Both the position numbers and the translations under genes were made by a program. A DNA stretch of 6,888 nucleotides from an uncultured Leptolyngbya sp. (GTDB taxonomy: Bacteria; Cyanobacteriota; Cyanobacteriia; Phormidesmidales; Phormidesmidaceae), in the NCBI GenBank assembly GCA_937899365.1, contig CALBPH010000504.1:1-6888 (forward strand), in the 5' to 3' direction. A model generated the notes under the pieces. It did no database searches and was not told the DNA's origin. It was given only the letters and a program-made list of their open reading frames with translations. Below, piece by piece: positions 5,911 to 6,888 of this stretch. Numbering within the stretch: position 1 is the stretch's first letter; each line of letters begins with the position of its first letter.

Positions 5911-6888
5911 TCAAAGCTCAAAACGTTCTACTACACCTGAATACAGATAGTAGTCTTTAATTTTCACGCCAAAACGCTGCACTGGAATAGTGGCAATCAT
6001 CTGCCAGCCAGGGGTGAGCTGGAGCGGTCCAGGCTGAATAAATGGATGCCAGTCATCGGCTAGGACCAGGGCAGACTGACCCACCACCAGACGCTGGCTG
6101 GCCCACACATCAAACTGATCGATGCGGTTAGAAATAGCTAAAACGCCGTCATCTTTAAGCGCATAGGCTAGGGCCGAAGCCGAGCGATAGTCGGTGGTTA
6201 ACAGCAAATCGTGCTGTGGAACATGCTCCCTAACCACAGCTGCCACCGAATGCCAGCCAAAGGACATGCGCCCATCCGGATCGCCGTCGGGGCCAAACAG
6301 GGCACTCACCGGGAGCACACAGTAGTTAATCACCAGTAGCCAAGCAACAACCGTACCTAAAATTTGAATGCCATTGAGCCAGCCCCTGTGCCGCAGACGG
6401 GGTATTTCCTGGCTGAGGTCGAAACTGAGGTCGAAACTGAGGTCGAGAAAAAACATTGGCAGCAGCGGCACCAGCAGCAGATAGGCCAAAATATTCCAAT
6501 AATAGAGGGCCGTGGAAAACAGACCCACCAGGGACAGTAGACCGGTGGAGGTAAATAATAGCCCCAGGGCCATGGGACGATAGGGGGGGGATTTTAGGGG
6601 ATAGTTTGTCGTCACTGAGCGCACCATGGCCCAGACCAGGGGCGGCGATAAAATCAGCGCCGCCGTCAGCCAAAAGAATAGGACGCTATCGGGTCGTAAT
6701 GTGGGGCCACCGCCGCTGTCAACGCTGCGGGTCAGGTAGTACTGGAACGATAGCCAGTCGTTTTGAATGTTCCAAATCGCGATCGGTAGGGTAAAGAAAG
6801 CTGCGATCGCAACCGCCCCATACAGCCGACCATCCCGCCACAGCCATCGCAGCTTGGGCTGACTGACAATAACCCCCAACACCGCCAA
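5911..6888 (-). CDS. GT39/ArnT-like (PMT family) membrane glycosyltransferase, C-terminal part (5' end beyond window)
   Basis: The minus frame stays open to the right edge (the first in-frame codon there, TTG, is not evidence of a start), leaving 325 or so residues of a larger protein. Hydrophobic helices appear at about 22-38, 68-90, 107-126, 131-149 and 171-193, followed by a soluble domain from about 200 to the end. PIAIWNIQNDWLSFQYYL (35-52) matches the motif around a W-N-x-x-N-x-W-x-S-F lumenal loop typical of dolichyl/polyprenyl-phosphate-sugar mannosyltransferases (PMT_2/GT39, ArnT-like), which move a sugar from a lipid carrier to a protein or lipid at the outer face of the membrane. 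The sugar and acceptor cannot be told. The catalytic acidic loop is expected in the missing N-terminal part. It carries a 12-base tandem repeat at 6413-6446. Full-length relatives have around 500-600 residues. Confidence 0.8.
   Translation of the reverse strand: MAVLGVIVSQPKLRWLWRDGRLYGAVAIAAFFTLPIAIWNIQNDWLSFQYYLTRSVDSGGGPTLRPDSVLFFWLTAALILSPPLVWAMVRSVTTNYPLKSPPYRPMALGLLFTSTGLLSLVGLFSTALYYWNILAYLLLVPLLPMFFLDLSFDLSFDLSQEIPRLRHRGWLNGIQILGTVVAWLLVINYCVLPVSALFGPDGDPDGRMSFGWHSVAAVVREHVPQHDLLLTTDYRSASALAYALKDDGVLAISNRIDQFDVWASQRLVVGQSALVLADDWHPFIQPGPLQLTPGWQMIATIPVQRFGVKIKDYYLYSGVVERFEL
6413..6446. repeat. 12-bp tandem repeat inside the glycosyltransferase gene
   Basis: CTGAGGTCGAAA occurs at 6413-6424 and 6425-6436, then a 10-base partial copy at 6437-6446. 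Read on the minus strand it encodes the reiterated LDLSFDLSFDLS segment (about residues 148-159) just after a membrane helix. The period is a multiple of three, so copy number can change without breaking the frame. The unit is exact, which points to recent expansion. Confidence 0.85.

Noticed and set aside
1..6888. CRISPR array, transposase, integrase, toxin-antitoxin or defence cassette
   Set aside because: No regularly spaced repeats, no mobile-element genes or terminal repeats around a gene, and every sizeable gene has a housekeeping or envelope-type identity.

Overview
The window comes from a cyanobacterium. Direct evidence is the 31-residue photosystem I subunit PsaM, a lumenal-type carboxyl-terminal processing protease, a bifunctional RibBA with a long C-terminal extension, and four exact copies of the cyanobacterial HIP1 octamer GCGATCGC (154-161, 3175-3182, 4732-4739, 6803-6810), where chance would give about 0.1. 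The GC-balanced genes and frequent lack of Shine-Dalgarno sites suggest a freshwater or terrestrial lineage rather than marine Prochlorococcus or Synechococcus. The genus cannot be fixed from this sequence.

Layout, left to right. (1) 1-348, minus strand: the N-terminal half of phoU, cut by the window edge. (2) 349-813: a divergent intergenic region carrying the promoters of phoU and psaM, with several palindromes, a short tandem repeat and a possible HLR1-like (RpaB) site. (3) 814-909, plus strand: psaM, a 96-base gene. It is followed by a roughly 130-base untranslated stretch and a strong intrinsic terminator at 1042-1078. (4) 1220-1561 and 1627-3381, plus strand: a small single-pass membrane protein with a short coiled coil, then ribBA, which may have its own promoter in the 65-base gap. 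(5) 3389-3438: a perfect 50-bp palindrome filling most of the gap between the convergent ribBA and protease genes. (6) 3444-4775, minus strand: a CtpB-type S41 protease with signal peptide. (7) 4776-5233: an AT-rich divergent intergenic region. (8) 5234-5899, plus strand: a membrane-anchored YdcF/DUF218-like protein. (9) 5911-6888, minus strand: the C-terminal part of a GT39/ArnT-like membrane glycosyltransferase, running off the right edge.

The genes are mostly single transcription units of core cyanobacterial metabolism: phosphate signalling, photosystem I, riboflavin/FMN/FAD supply, lumenal protein processing and envelope glycans. They do not form one pathway. I found no convincing new defence, mobile or biosynthetic system. 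The items most worth a second look are the perfect palindrome, the psaM upstream and downstream regions, the RibBA C-terminal extension and the small coiled-coil membrane protein.
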